The notes beneath the pieces are model-generated. The model did no database searches and had not been told where the DNA came from. It was given only the letters and a program-made list of their open reading frames with translations. The position numbers and the translations under genes were made by a program. DNA of 64,000 bases. Origin: Aegilops tauschii subsp. strangulata. Its lineage: Eukaryota; Streptophyta; Magnoliopsida; Poales; Poaceae. Numbering within the stretch: the first letter of the stretch is position 1; the number at the start of each line of letters is the position of its first letter. The DNA is taken from the NCBI RefSeq assembly GCF_002575655.3, contig NC_053036.3, forward strand, positions 163,036,627 through 163,100,626, given 5' to 3'. Below are positions 12,301 through 23,751 of this stretch, piece after piece.

Positions 12301-12639
12301 TCGAACGCCCTAAACATCTATTGCAATGCTCTGCTACTAGTTCAATCAGTTTCAACAGTAAAATTCAGTTTCGACTGTAAAGTTTAGTTTCTTCAGTTAA
12401 GTTCAGAGTGAACAGTATTTACAGCATCTGTCGGAGTGGCGGTGGCGCGGCTGATAGGTTTTACATCTAGCACTTTTTGGTGATGTATTTTACATCATCT
12501 ATTGCAGATGATATTAGAGTCCCACTTTAGATTAACGTTGTCTGTCTTGTCCTGCTTCAGCCTCGCTACCGTACACCTCACCGGAGCTGTTCCAACGACG
12601 GAACCGTCCATCACAGTGGAGTAGTACCCTCGGTGATGC

Positions 12640-14272
12640 AGATTTCTTGCTGGTTACAGATAGCTCCTCAGAGGAGGATTCAGACAAAGATGATCAGTCG
12701 TATTCCTCCCCCTGATACGTCTCTAATGTATCTATAATTTTTTATTGTTCCATGCTAAATTATATTCTGTTTTGGATGTTTAATGGGTTTTATTATACAC
12801 TTTTATATTATTTTTGGGACTAACCTATTAACCGGAGGCCCAGCCCAAATTGCTGTTTTTTGCCTATTTTACTGTTTTGAAGGAAAAGAATATCAAACGG
12901 AGTCCAAACGGAATGAAACCTTCGGGAACGTGATTTTCGGAACAAACATGATCCAGAGGACTTGGAGTCTACGTAAAGCAATCAACGAGGAAGGCACGAG
13001 GCAGGGGCGCGCCCTCCACCCTCGTGGGCCCCTCGTTGCTCCACCGACGTACTTCATATACCCTGGAAACATCATATACGGAGCCAAAACCCTATTTCCA
13101 CCGCCGCAACCTTCTGTACCCGTGAGATCCCATCATGGGGCCTTTTCCGGCGCTCCGCCAGAGGGGGCATTGATCACGGAGGGCTTCTACATCAACACCA
13201 TAGCCTCTCCGATGATGTGTGAGTAGTTTACCTCAGACCTTCGGGTCCATAGTTATTAGCTAGATGGATTCTTCTCTCTCTTTGGATCTCAATACAAAGT
13301 TCTCCTTGATCTTCTTGGAGATCTATTCGAGTAATCTTCTTTTGCGGTGTGTTTGTCGAGATCCGATGAATTGTGGGTTTATGATCAAGATTATCTATGA
13401 ACAATATTTGAATCTCCTCTGAATTCTTTTATGTATGATTGGTTATCTTTGCAAGTCTCTTCGAATTATCAGTTTGGTTTGGCCTACTAGATTGATCTTT
13501 CTTGCAATGGGAGAAGTGCTTAGCTTTGGGTTCAATCTTGCGGTGCTCGATCCCAGTGACAAAAAGGGAAACGACACGTATTGTATTGTTGCCATTGAGG
13601 ATAAAAAGATGGGGTTTATATCATATTCCATGAGTTTATCCATCTACATCATGTCATCTTACTTAAAGCATTACTCTGTTCTTATGAACTTAATACTCTA
13701 GATGCATGCTGGATAGTGGTCGATGTGTGGAGTAATAGTAGTAGATGCAGAATCGTTTCGGTCTACTTGTCACGGACGTGATGCCTATATACATGATCAT
13801 ACCTAGATATTCTCATAACTATGCTCAATTCTATCAATTGCTCGACAGTAATTCGTTTACCCACCGTAATACTTATGCTATCTTGAGAGAAGCCACTAGT
13901 GAAACATATGGCCCCCGGGTCTATTTTCTATCATATTAATCTCCGAACAACAAGCTATTTCTAGCGCCGTTTATTTTACTTTGCATCTTTATTTACTCTT
14001 TATCATAAAAATACCAAAAATATTATCTTATCATATCTATCAGATCTCACTCTCGTAAGTGACCGTGAAGGGATTGACAACCCCTTTATCGCGTTGGTTG
14101 CGAGGTTCTTATTTGTTTGTGTAGGTGCGTGGGACTCGCGCGTGGTCTCCTACCTGATTGATACCTTGGTTCTCAAAAACTGAGGGAAATACTTACGCTA
14201 CTTTACTGCATCACCCTTTCCTCTTCAAGGGAAAACCAACACAGTGCTCAAGAGGTAGCACCCCCCTCCCCG
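12640..14272 (+). pseudogene. CACTA gene exon split by a gypsy LTR insertion
   Basis: The last part of an exon (SSSEEDSDKDDQSY) runs to 12712 and continues after the LTR at 14261 as CCCCCCTCCCCGAG followed by a possible donor GTGCATGC. It is a diverged copy of the 150-bp exon at 22690-22839 (SSSEEDSETDDQSYIPPE, donor GTATATGC). The acidic Ser/Glu/Asp segment is shared. The insertion sits about a dozen bases before the donor and breaks the exon. Confidence 0.65.
12713..14260 (+). mobile_element. Solo LTR of gypsy family A
   Basis: 1548 bp, starting TGATACGTCTC and ending GAGGTAGCA. It is flanked by CCCCC at 12708-12712 and 14261-14265. No internal sequence is attached on either side. Compared with the LTR at 20783-22380 it lacks the CTCCTATATATACT stretch, so its TATA box is gone, and it also lacks the poly-C tract. 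The C-run flanks make the exact duplication slightly uncertain. Confidence 0.9.
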
Positions 14273-15162
14273 AGGTGCATGCTCTAACTTGGCAGGGTTA
14301 TATTGCTCATATCATGCATATGGTGTCTTGCATTGCCATGCCATGTACTTAGATTAGACATGCTTTGTGTGAATGCCTCATGTTCTTTCTATATCAGATA
14401 TGTGAATTATGCAATGCCATGTTTTTCAGCCAGTTATCATATATGTGAATTATGCACCGCCATGTAGCCAGGCATCATATATGTGAATTATCTCATGCCA
14501 TCTTTTTTTTTCATTACGTATTCCATTTGTTGACAATATGTGTGTATTGAACTCCTCTTCTTGTGTATCATCCATTTGAGCCGGTTATGGAAAAATCAGG
14601 AGTGAAAAGAAGGTCTTCAGAGCAGGCAATGGTACCTGTTGAAGCATATATCTAGATGGTTACAGGGAGCTCCTCAGAGGAGGATTCAGAGACAGATGAC
14701 CAGTCCTATATCCCACCTGAGGTGTATGCTCTAAGTTGCAATGTTTATATTTCTCATATCATGCATACGGTGTTTTGCATTGCTTAGTTTAGACATCATA
14801 TGCACAATATTGAATTCCATCTGCTTGATTGCTAGCTGCTTAGTATATGAATCAATTATGTCAATTATATCATGCCATTCTATATACTTAGACAACATGT
14901 ATGTGAATTATTTCATCCCAACCTATTTTAGAAAGACATCATATAGTTTTGTCATGTCATCCTGTTTAGATACTCATCATATGTTGAATTATGCCATTAT
15001 ATCATGTTAAGTTAGCATCATATATGTGGAATTGTGCCATGCTGCCCTGTTTGGTTAGACAACATATCTGTGAATTACCACATCTGTCTATCATACAATG
15101 TCTGTACATTCAATTTCTTTTCTTGTTTATCAGCCACTTGAATTGGAGGGGCGATGGCAGTA
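14261..15162. repeat. Duplicated CACTA segment, copy 1
   Basis: About 900 bp matching 22381-23300 with roughly a dozen substitutions, a missing 20-bp stretch near 14825 and small homopolymer changes. It directly follows a gypsy A LTR end, as copy 2 does. At 15163-15166 it jumps into the middle of a gypsy A LTR through a shared TCTA. Confidence 0.9.
14572..14721 (+). pseudogene. Duplicated 150-bp CACTA exon, copy 1, broken
   Basis: It aligns end to end with the exon at 22690-22839. The splice acceptor CAG of copy 2 is CAT here (14569-14571), and codon 28 is TAG (14653-14655) where copy 2 has TCG. Both changes would disable it. The rest, including the acidic SSSEEDSETDDQSY segment and the donor GAG/GTGTATGC, is kept. 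Confidence 0.8.
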
Positions 15163-15725
15163 TCTAGATGCGTCCTGGATAGCGGTCGATGTGTGGAGTA
15201 ATAGTAGTAGATGCAGAATCGTTTCGGTCTACTTGTCACGGACGTGATGCCTATATACATGATCATACCTAGATATTCTCATAACTATGCTCAATTCTAT
15301 CAATTGCTCGACAGTAATTCGTTTACCCACCGTAATACTTATGCTATCTTGGGAGAACCCACTAGTGAAACCTATGGCCCCGGGTCTATTTTCTATCATA
15401 TTAATCTCCCGACAACAAGCTATTTCTAGCGCCGTTTATTTTACTTTGCATCTTTATTTACTCTTTATCATAAAAATACCAAAAATATTATCTTATCATA
15501 TCTATCAGATCTCACTCTCGTAAGTGACCGTGAAGGGATTGACAACCCCTTTATCGCGTTGGTTGGGAGGTTCTTATTTGTTTGTGTAGGTGCGTGGGAC
15601 TCGCACGTGGTCTCCTACTCGATATGTACCTTGGTTCTCAAAAACTGAGGGAAATGCTTACGCTACTTTACTACATCTCCCTTTCCTCTTCAAGGGAAAA
15701 CCAACGCAGTGCTCAAGAGGTAGCA
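15163..15725 (+). repeat. Gypsy A 5' LTR, last 563 bp only
   Basis: It corresponds to 21816-22380 of the complete LTR and ends GAGGTAGCA. The first 1030 bp or so are absent. The left junction shares TCTA with the duplicated CACTA segment. Confidence 0.9.
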
Positions 15726-15736
15726 AGAAGGATTTC

Positions 15737-15754
15737 TGGCGCCGTTGCCGGGGA
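15737..15754 (+). other. Gypsy A primer-binding site (tRNA-Asp)
   Basis: TGGCGCCGTTGCCGGGGA lies 11 bp after the LTR end. It is complementary, as I recall, to the last 18 bases of plant aspartate tRNA (GTC), the usual primer of this gypsy group. Confidence 0.85.
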
Positions 15755-15948
15755 GTCTACGCACAAGTCAAGGCATACCAAGTACCCATCACAAACTCTT
15801 ATCCCTCGCACAACATTATTTTCCATTTGCCTCTCGTTTTCCTCTCCCCCACTTCACCCTTGCCGTTTTATTCCCCCTCTCTTTTTCCGTTCGCCTCTTT
15901 TTCGCTTGCTTCCTGTTTGCTCGTGTGTTGGGTTGCTTGCTTGTCACG

Positions 15949-18049
15949 ATGGCTCAAGATAATACTAAATTGTGTGACTATACCAATACCAACAACAATG
16001 ATTTTCTTAGCACTCCGATTGCTCCTCTTACCGATGCTGAATCTTGTGAAATTAATGCTGCTTTGTTGAATCTTGTCATGAAAGATCAATTCACCGGCCA
16101 TCCTAGTGAAGATGCCGCTACCCATCTAAATAGCTTTGTTGATTTGTGTGATATGCAAAAGAAGAAAGATGTGGACAATGATATTGTTAAATTGAAGCTA
16201 TTTCCTTTTTCCCTTAGAGATCGTGCTAAAGCTTGGTTTTCGTCTTTGCCTAAAAATAGTATTGATTCATGGAATAAGTGCAAAGATGCTTTTATCTCTA
16301 AGTATTTTCCTCCCGCTAAAATCATCTCTCTTAGAAATGATATCATGAATTTTAAGCAACTTGATCATGAACATGTTGCACAAGCTTGGGAGAGGATGAA
16401 ATTAATGATACGTAATTGCCCTACACAAATCTTTGGATGATTGTACAAAAGTTTTATGCCGGATTGAATTTTGCTTCTAGAAATCTTTTAGATTCGGCCG
16501 CGGGCGGCACTTTTATGGAAATCACTTTAGGAGAAGCTACTAAACTCCTAGACAATATTATGGTTAATTATTCTCAATGGCACACCGAAAGATCTACTAG
16601 TAAAAAAGTGCATGCGATAGAAGAAATTAATGTTTTGAGTGGAAAGATGGATGAACTTATGAAATTGTTTGCCAATAAGAGTGTTTCCTCTGATCCTAAT
16701 GATGTGCCTTTGTCTACCTTGATTGAGAATAATAATGAATCTATGGATGTGAATTTTGTTGGTAGGAATAATTTTGGTAACAACGCGTATAGAGGAAACT
16801 TTAATCCTAGGCCATTCCCTAGTAATTCCTCTAATAATTATGGTAATTCCTACAACAATTCTTATGGAATTTTTAGTAAGATTCCCTCTGAATTTGAGAC
16901 TAGTGTTAAGGAGTTTATGAATTTGCAAAAGAATTTCAATGCTTTGCTTGAAGAAAAATTGCTTAAGGTTGATGAATTGGCTAGGAACGTTGATAGAATT
17001 TCTCTTGATGTTGATTCTTTGAAACTTAGATCTATTCCACCTAAGCATGATTTCAATGAGTCTCTCAAAGCCATGAGAATTTCCATTGATGAGTGCAAAG
17101 AAAGAACCGCTAGGATGCGTGCTAAGAAAGATTGCTTTGTGAAAGCGTGTTCTTCTAGTTTCTATGAAAATAGAGATGAAGATCTAAAAGTTATTGATGT
17201 GTCTCCTATTAAATCTTTGTTTTGCAATATGAATCTTGATAATTATGGGACTGGAGATGAGTCACCTTTACCTAGAAGGCGTCCCAAAAATTCGGAGTTT
17301 TTAGATCTTGATGCAAAAATTGGTAAAACTGGGATTGAAGAGATCAAAACTTTAGATATTAATGAACCCACTATTTTGGATTTCAAGGAATTTAATTATG
17401 ATAATTGCTCTTTGATAGATTGTATTTCCTTGTTGCAATCCGTGCTAAATTGTCCTCATGCTTATAGTCAAAATAAAGCTTTTACTAAACATATCGTTGA
17501 TGCTTTGATGCAATCTTATGAAGAAAAACTTGAGTTGGAAGTTTCTATCCCTAGAAAACTTTATGATGAATGGGAACCTACTATTAAAATTAGAATTAAA
17601 GATCATGAATGCTATGCTTTGTGTGATTTGGGTGCTAGTGTTTCCACGATTCCAAAACCCTTGTGTGATTTGCTAGGATTCCGTGAATTTGATGATTGTT
17701 CTTTAAACTTGCACCTTGCGGATTCCACTATTAAGAAACCATGGGAAGAATTAATGATGTTCTTATTGTTGCAAATAGGAACTATGTGCCCATAGATTTC
17801 ATTGTTCTTGACATAGATTGCAATCCTTCATGTCCTATTATTCTTGGTAGACCTTTCCTTAGAACGATTGGTGCAATTATTGATATGAAGGAAGGGAATA
17901 TTAGATTCCAATTTCCATTAAGGAAAGGTATGGAACACTTTCCTAGAAAGAAAATAAAATTACCATATGAACCTATTATAGAGCTACTTATGGATTGCCT
18001 ACCAAAGATGGCAATACCTAGATCTATCCTTGCTTTTATGCCTAGCTAA
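15949..18049 (+). pseudogene. Gypsy A gag-protease, two frameshifts
   Basis: The start ATG at 15949 opens MAQDNTKLCDYTNTNNNDF. The retrotransposon Gag core follows at about residues 40-155 (ATHLNSFVDLCDMQK, FPFSLRDRAKAWFSSLP, WNKCKDAFISKYFPP). The frame ends at 16440 and continues in another frame from about 16416 to 17795 with an Asn/Arg-rich stretch (GNNAYRGNFNPRPFPSN) instead of a visible CCHC knuckle, a probable coiled coil (about 16890-17100), and a retropepsin domain with D-L-G-A-S at 17625-17639. A third frame (17741-18049) gives the protease end (IILGRPFLRTIGAIIDMKEG). It ends before any RT. Gag would form the particle, and the protease would mature it. Confidence 0.9.
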
Positions 18050-20767
18050 GGGCGTTAAACGATAGCGCTTGTTGGGAGGCAACCCAATTTCATTTTAGTT
18101 TTTTCTTTTCTTTTTGCTTCTGTTTAGGAATAAATATTTGATCTAGCCTCTGGTTAGATTTTTTTATGTTTTAATTAGTGTTTGTTCCAAGTTAAACCTA
18201 TAGGATCTTCTTGGATGATAGTTATTTGATCTTCCTTAAAATCACCAGATCGTGATAAAATAATGATTCCAATTGCAGTAGATCAATAAACAAATTGGCT
18301 AGGTCATCCTATTTTGGTAGAATTTTTTGAGTTCCAGAAGTTTGCGTTAGTTACTGATTACTACAGACTGTTCTGTTTTTGACAGATTCTGTTTTTCGCG
18401 TGTTGTTTGCTTATTTTGATGAATCTATGGCTAGTAAAATAGTTTATAAACCATAGAGAAGTTGGAATACAGTAGGTTTAACACCAATATAAATAAAGAA
18501 TGAGTTCAATACAGTACCTTGAAGTGGTGTTTTGTTTTCTTTCGCTAAAGGGGCTCACAAGATTTTCTGTTGAGTTTTGTGTTGTGAAGTTTTCAAGTTT
18601 TGGGTAAAGATTTGATGGATTATGGAACAAGGAGTGGCAAGAGCCTAAGCTTGGGGATGCCCATGGCACCCCAAGGTAATATAAGGACACCAAAAAGCCA
18701 AAGCTTGGGTATGCCCCGGAAGGCATCCCCTCTTTCGTCTTCGTCCATCGTAACTTTACTTGGAGCTATATTTTTATTCACCACATGATATGTGTTCTAC
18801 TTGGAGCGTCTTGTATGATTTGAGTATTTGCTTTTTAGTTTACCACAATCATCCTTGCTGTACACACCTTTTGCGAGAACACACATGATTCGGAATTTAT
18901 TAGAATACTCTATGTGCTTCACTTATATCTTTTGAGCTATATAGTTTTTGCTCTAGTGCTTCACTTATATCTTTTAGAGCACGGTGGTGGATTTGTTTTA
19001 TAGAAACTATTGTTCTCTCATGCTTCACTTATATTATTTTGAGAGTCCTACAAAACAGCATGGTAATTTGCTTTAATCATAAAAATTGGTCCTAATATGA
19101 TAGGCATCCAAGATTAGTAAAAAAATATGAGTGTGTTGAATACTATGAGAACTTTGATGCTTGATAATTGTTTTGAGATATGGAGATGGTGATATTAGAG
19201 TCATGCTAGTTGAGTGGTTATGAATTTGAGAAATACTTGTGTTAAAGTTTGTGATTCCCATAGCATGCACGTATGGTGAACCGTTATGTGATGAAGTCGG
19301 AGCATGATTTATTTATTGATTGTCTTCCTTATGAGTGGCGGTCGGGACGAGCGATGTTCTTTTCCTACCAATCTATCCCCCTAGGAGCATGCGCGTAATA
19401 CTTTGCTTTGATAACTTGTAGATTTTTGCAACAAGTATATGAGTTCTTTATGACTAATGTTGAGTCCATGGATTATACACACTCTCATCCTTCCACCATT
19501 GCTAGCCTCTCTAATACCGCGCACTTTTCGCCGGTATCATACACCCACCATATACCTTCCTCAAAATAGCCACCATACCTACCTATCATGGCATTTCCAT
19601 AGCCATTCCGAGATATATTGCCATGCAACTTACCACCGTTTTGTTTACTATGACACGCTTCATCATTGTCATAATTGCTTTGCGTGATCATGTAGTTGAC
19701 ATCGTATTTGTCGCAAAGCCACCGTTCATGATTCTTTCATACATGTCACTCTTGATTCATTGCATATCCCGGTACACCGCTGGAGGCATTCACATAGAGT
19801 CATATTTTGTTCTAAGTATTGAGTTGTAATTCTTGAGTTGTAAGTCAATAAAAGTGTGATGATCATCATTATTAGAGGATTGTCCCAAGTGAGGAAAGGA
19901 TGATGGAGATTATGATTCCCCCACAAGTCGGGATGAGACTCCGGACGAAAAAGAAAAAAAAGGAGAAGGCCCAAAAAAATGAGAGAAAAAGAGAGAAGGG
20001 ACAATGCTACTATCCTTTTTCCACACTTGTGCTTCAAAGTAGCACCATGATCTTCATGATAGAGAGTCTCCTATGATATCACTTTCATATACTAGTGGGA
20101 ATTTTTCATTATAGAACTTGGCTTGTATATTTCGATGATGGGCTTCCTCAAAATGCCCTAGGTCTTCATGAGCAAGCGAGTTGGATGCACACCCACTTAG
20201 TTTCTTTTGTTGAGCTTTCATATACTTATAGCTCTAGTGCATCCGTTGCATGGCAATCCCTACTCACTCGCATTGATATCTATTAATGGGCATCTCCATA
20301 GCCTGTTGATACGCCTAGTTGATGTGAGACTATCTTCTCCTTTTTTGTCTTCTCCACAACCACCATTCTATTCCACATATAGTGCTATGTCCATGGCTCA
20401 CGCTCATGTATTGCGTGAAGATTGAAAAAGTTTGAGAACACCAAAAGTATGAAACAACTGCTTGGCTTGTCATCGGGGTTGTGCATGATTTAAATATTTT
20501 GTGTGGTGAAGATAGAGCATAGCCAGACTATATGATTTTGTAGGGATAACTTTCTTTGGCCATGTTATTTTGAGAAGACATAATTGCTTAGTTAGTATGC
20601 TTGAAGTATTATTATTTTTATGTCAATATTAAAATTTTATCATGAATCTTTCGGATCTGAATATTCATACCACAAATAAGAGAATTACATTGAAAATTAT
20701 ACTAAGTAGCATTCCACATCAAAAATTCTGTTTTTATCATTTACCTACTCGAGGACGAGCAGGAATT
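18050..20767 (+). other. Gypsy A 3' non-coding internal region
   Basis: 2.7 kb with no conserved ORF. It begins with GTTGGGAGGCAACCCAA, a short inverted repeat at 18073-18089 just after the gag-protease stop that also occurs in gypsy B (56951-56965) and reversed in gypsy C (61544-61560). Two hairpins are at 18653-18672 and 18707-18730 (separate entry). The length and the absence of a pol gene fit a non-autonomous derivative. Confidence 0.8.
18647..18730 (+). other. Tandem pair of hairpins built on the polypurine-tract core
   Basis: AAGCTTGGGGATGC at 18647-18660 leads into hairpin 1 (18653-18672), with GGGG and TGCC pairing with GGCA and CCCC around a CAT loop and a one-base bulge. AAGCTTGGGTATGC at 18701-18714 leads into hairpin 2 (18707-18730), GGGTATGCC with GGCATCCC around CCGGAA. 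The same 14-base core forms the real polypurine tract at 20768-20781. The arrangement recurs on the minus strand in gypsy C. The function is unknown. Confidence 0.75.
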
Positions 20768-20782
20768 AAGCTTGGGGATGCT
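20768..20782 (+). other. Gypsy A polypurine tract
   Basis: AAGCTTGGGGATGCT ends directly at the 3' LTR start TGATACG (20783). By position it is the primer for plus-strand synthesis. Confidence 0.8.
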
Positions 20783-22380
20783 TGATACGTCTCCAACGTA
20801 TCTATAATATTTTATTGTTCCATGCTATATTATATTCTGTTTTGGATGTTTAATGGGCTTTATTATACACTTTTATATTATTTTTGGGACTAACCTATTA
20901 ATCGGAGGCCCAGCCCAAATTGCTGTTTTTTTTCCTATTTCAATGTTTCGAAGGAAAAGAATATCAAACGGAGTCCAAACGGAATGAAACCTTCAGGAAC
21001 GTGATTTTCGGAACAAACGTGATCCAGAGGACTTGGAGTCTGCGTAAAGCAATCAACGAGGAAGGCACGAGGCAGGGGGGCGCACCTACCCCCCCCCCCC
21101 CCCCCGGGCGCGCCCTCCACCCTCGTGGGCCCCTCGTTGCTCCACCGACGTACCTCTTCCTCCTATATATACTCATATACCCTGGAAACATCATATACGG
21201 AGCCAAACCCCAATTTCCACCGCCGCAACCTTCTGTACCCGTGAGATCCCATCTTGGGGCCTTTTCCGGCGCTCCGCCGGAGGGGCATTGATCACGGAGG
21301 GCTTCTACATCAACACCATAGCCTCTCCGATGATGTGTGAGTAGTTTACCTCAGACCTTCGGGTCCATAGTTATTAGCTAGATGGCTTCTTCTCTCTCTT
21401 TGGATCTCAATACAAAGTTCTCCTCAATCTTCTTGGAGATCTATTCGATGTAATCTTCTTTTGCGGTGTGTTTGTCGAGATCCGATGAATTGTGGGTTTA
21501 TGATCAAGATTATCTATGAACAACATTTGAATCTCCTCTGAATTCTTTTATGTATGATTGGTTATCTTTGCAAGTCTCTTCGAATTATCAGTTTGGTTTG
21601 GCCTGCTAGATTGATCTTTCTTGCAATGGGAGAAGTGCTTAGCTTTGGGTTCAATCTTGCGGTGCTCGATCCCAGTGACAGAAAGGGAAACGACACGTAT
21701 TGTATTGTTGCCATCGAGGATAAAAAGATGGGGTTTATATCATATTGCATGAGTTTACCCCTCTACATCATGTCATCTTACTTAAAGCATTACTCTGTTC
21801 TTATGAACTTAATACTCTAGATGCATGCTGGATAGCGGTCGATGTGTGGAGTAATAGTAGTAGATGCAGAATCGTTTCGGTCTACTTGTCACGGACGTGA
21901 TGCCTATATACATGATCATACCTAGATATTCTCATAACTATGCTCAATTCTATCAATTGCTCAACAGTAATTCGTTTACCCACCGTAATACTTATGCTAT
22001 CTTGGGAGAAGCCACTAGTGAAACCTATGGCCCCCGGGTCTATTTTCTATCATATTAATCTCCCGACAACAAGCTATTTCTAGCGCCGTTTATTTTACTT
22101 TGCATCTTTATTTACTCTTTATCATAAAAATACCAAAAGTATTATCTTATCATATCTATCAGATATCACTCTCGTAAGTGACCGTGAAGGGATTGACAAC
22201 CCTTTTTATCGCGTTGGTTGCGAGGTTCTTATTTGTTTGTGTAGGTGCGGGGGACTTGCGCGTGGTCTCCTACTGGATTGATACCTTGGTTCTCAAAAAC
22301 TGAGGGAAATACTTACGCTACTTTACTGCATCACCCTTTCCTCTTCAAGGGAAAACCAACACAGTGCTCAAGAGGTAGCA
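20783..22380 (+). repeat. Gypsy A 3' LTR, complete
   Basis: 1598 bp, TGATACGTCTCC...GAGGTAGCA. A 17-base poly-C tract lies near 21090-21106, and a TATA box (CCTATATATAC) lies at 21162-21172. It is followed by CCCCCTCCCCGAGG, the same flank that follows the solo LTR at 14260. Confidence 0.95.
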
Positions 22381-23300
22381 CCCCCTCCCCGAGGTGCATG
22401 CTCTAACTTGGCAGGGTTATATTGCTTATATCATGCATATGGTGTCTTGCATTGCCATGCCATGTACTTAGATTAGACATGCTTTGTGTGAATGCCTCAT
22501 GTTCTTTCTATATCAGATATGTGAATTATGCAATGCCATGTTTTTCAGCCAGTTATCATATATGTGAATTATGCACCGCCATGTAGCCAGGCATCATATA
22601 TGTGAATTATCTCATGCCATCTTTTTTTTCATTACGTATTCCATTTGTTGACAATATGTGTGTCTTGAACTACTCTTCTTGTGTATCAGCCATTTGAGCC
22701 AGTTATGGAAAAATCAGGAGTGAAAAGAAGGTCTTCAGAGCAGGCAATGGTACATGTTGAAGCATATATCTCGATGGTTACAGGGAGCTCCTCAGAGGAG
22801 GATTCAGAGACAGATGACCAGTCCTATATCCCACCTGAGGTATATGCTCTAAGTTGCAATGTTTATATTTCTCATATCATGCATACGGTGTTTTGCATTG
22901 CTTAGTTTAGACATCATATGCACAATATTGAATTCCATCTGCTTAGTTTAGAGATCATACATGCGAGTGCTAGCTGCTTAGTATATGAATCAATTATGTC
23001 AATTATATCATGCCATTCTATATACTTAGACAACATGTATGTGAATTATTTCATCCCAACCTATTTTAGAAAGACATCATATAGTTTTGTCATGTCATCC
23101 TGTTTAGATACTCATCATATGTTGAATTATGCCATTATATCATGTTAAGTTAGGCATCATATATGTGGAATTGTGCCATGCTGCCCTGTTTGGTTAGACA
23201 ACATATCTGTGAATTACCACATCTGTCTATCATACAATGTCTGTACATTCAATTTCTTTTCTTGTTTATCAGCCATTTGAATTGGAGGGGGCGATGGCAG
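22381..23300. repeat. Duplicated CACTA segment, copy 2
   Basis: It matches 14261-15162 and runs on without a break into the next CACTA exon, so it is the original copy. Both splice sites of its 150-bp exon are intact. Confidence 0.9.
22690..22839 (+). CDS. CACTA gene exon (150 bp, acidic Ser/Glu/Asp segment)
   Basis: Acceptor TTGTGTATCAG, then an exon of exactly 50 codons starting PFEPVMEKSGVKRRSSEQAM and ending SSSEEDSETDDQSYIPPE, then donor GTATATGC. The next exon also starts CCATTTGA (PFE), as though one exon type had been duplicated within the gene. Other copies are at 12640-12712 and 14572-14721. I do not recognise a domain. Being on the plus strand near the 3' end, it is probably part of the second (TNPA-like) CACTA protein, which in En/Spm binds the subterminal repeats. 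That role is inferred from position only. Confidence 0.6.
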
Positions 23301-23635
23301 TATCTAAGGGAGCAAAAACTTGTTCTTCACAAAAGACAGTGCTACCCGTCGATGCAGATAGAACCATGGTTGTAGTGGCCCACAAACTAGCCCCACCACA
23401 CATAATCGAGACTCTTCCAGATTGCACACTTACACCGTTGGGCAGAGAACCAGCTACAACCCATCCAACCGCAACCCCAGCGGATAGTAACCCACTTCTA
23501 GTTGACAAAGCACCATCTCCACCACAGAGTACCCCCACACGAGCAGTTTGTAAAGCAACTGCAGTGCCCAAAGCACGAAGACCACCACAGCGAACCCAAA
23601 CTCCATGTTTAAAGCAGAAGAGCAATTGTTCTCAG
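23273..23635 (+). CDS. CACTA gene exon (121 codons, Pro/Thr-rich)
   Basis: Acceptor TTGTTTATCAG, then an open frame starting PFELEGAMAVSKGAKTCSSQ and running through a Pro/Thr/Ala-rich stretch to KQKSNCSQ, then donor GTCAGA. The length is a multiple of three, as in the preceding exon. Reading could also run on past the donor to a stop at 23728, and a second possible donor (CAACAG/GTATGT) lies at 23751. No known domain is visible. It lies between the acidic exon and the coiled-coil exon of the same gene. Confidence 0.55.
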
Positions 23636-23751
23636 GTCAGATTCCGTAGCTATGGTCCATACTCCTTTGCTGTTGCATCACTGTATTTACTCATACCAAC
23701 TACTTCCGAATTTGAAGGATCCAATTGAAACTCCAATTGCGCAACAGGTAT

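Larger units (their letters stand above)
15163..22380 (+). mobile_element. Gypsy family A retrotransposon, 5' LTR truncated, non-autonomous (gag-protease only)
   Basis: A truncated 5' LTR (15163-15725) is followed by a primer-binding site, a gag-protease gene, a long 3' non-coding region, a polypurine tract and a 1598-bp 3' LTR (20783-22380). No reverse transcriptase, RNase H or integrase is present in the 5-kb internal region, so it needs those proteins from another element. The family is one of the abundant wheat gypsy groups with TGATACGTCTCC ends (Sabrina/Wham/Fatima-like). I cannot decide which without a search. The expected left duplication is missing because the 5' LTR was cut by recombination. 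Confidence 0.9.
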
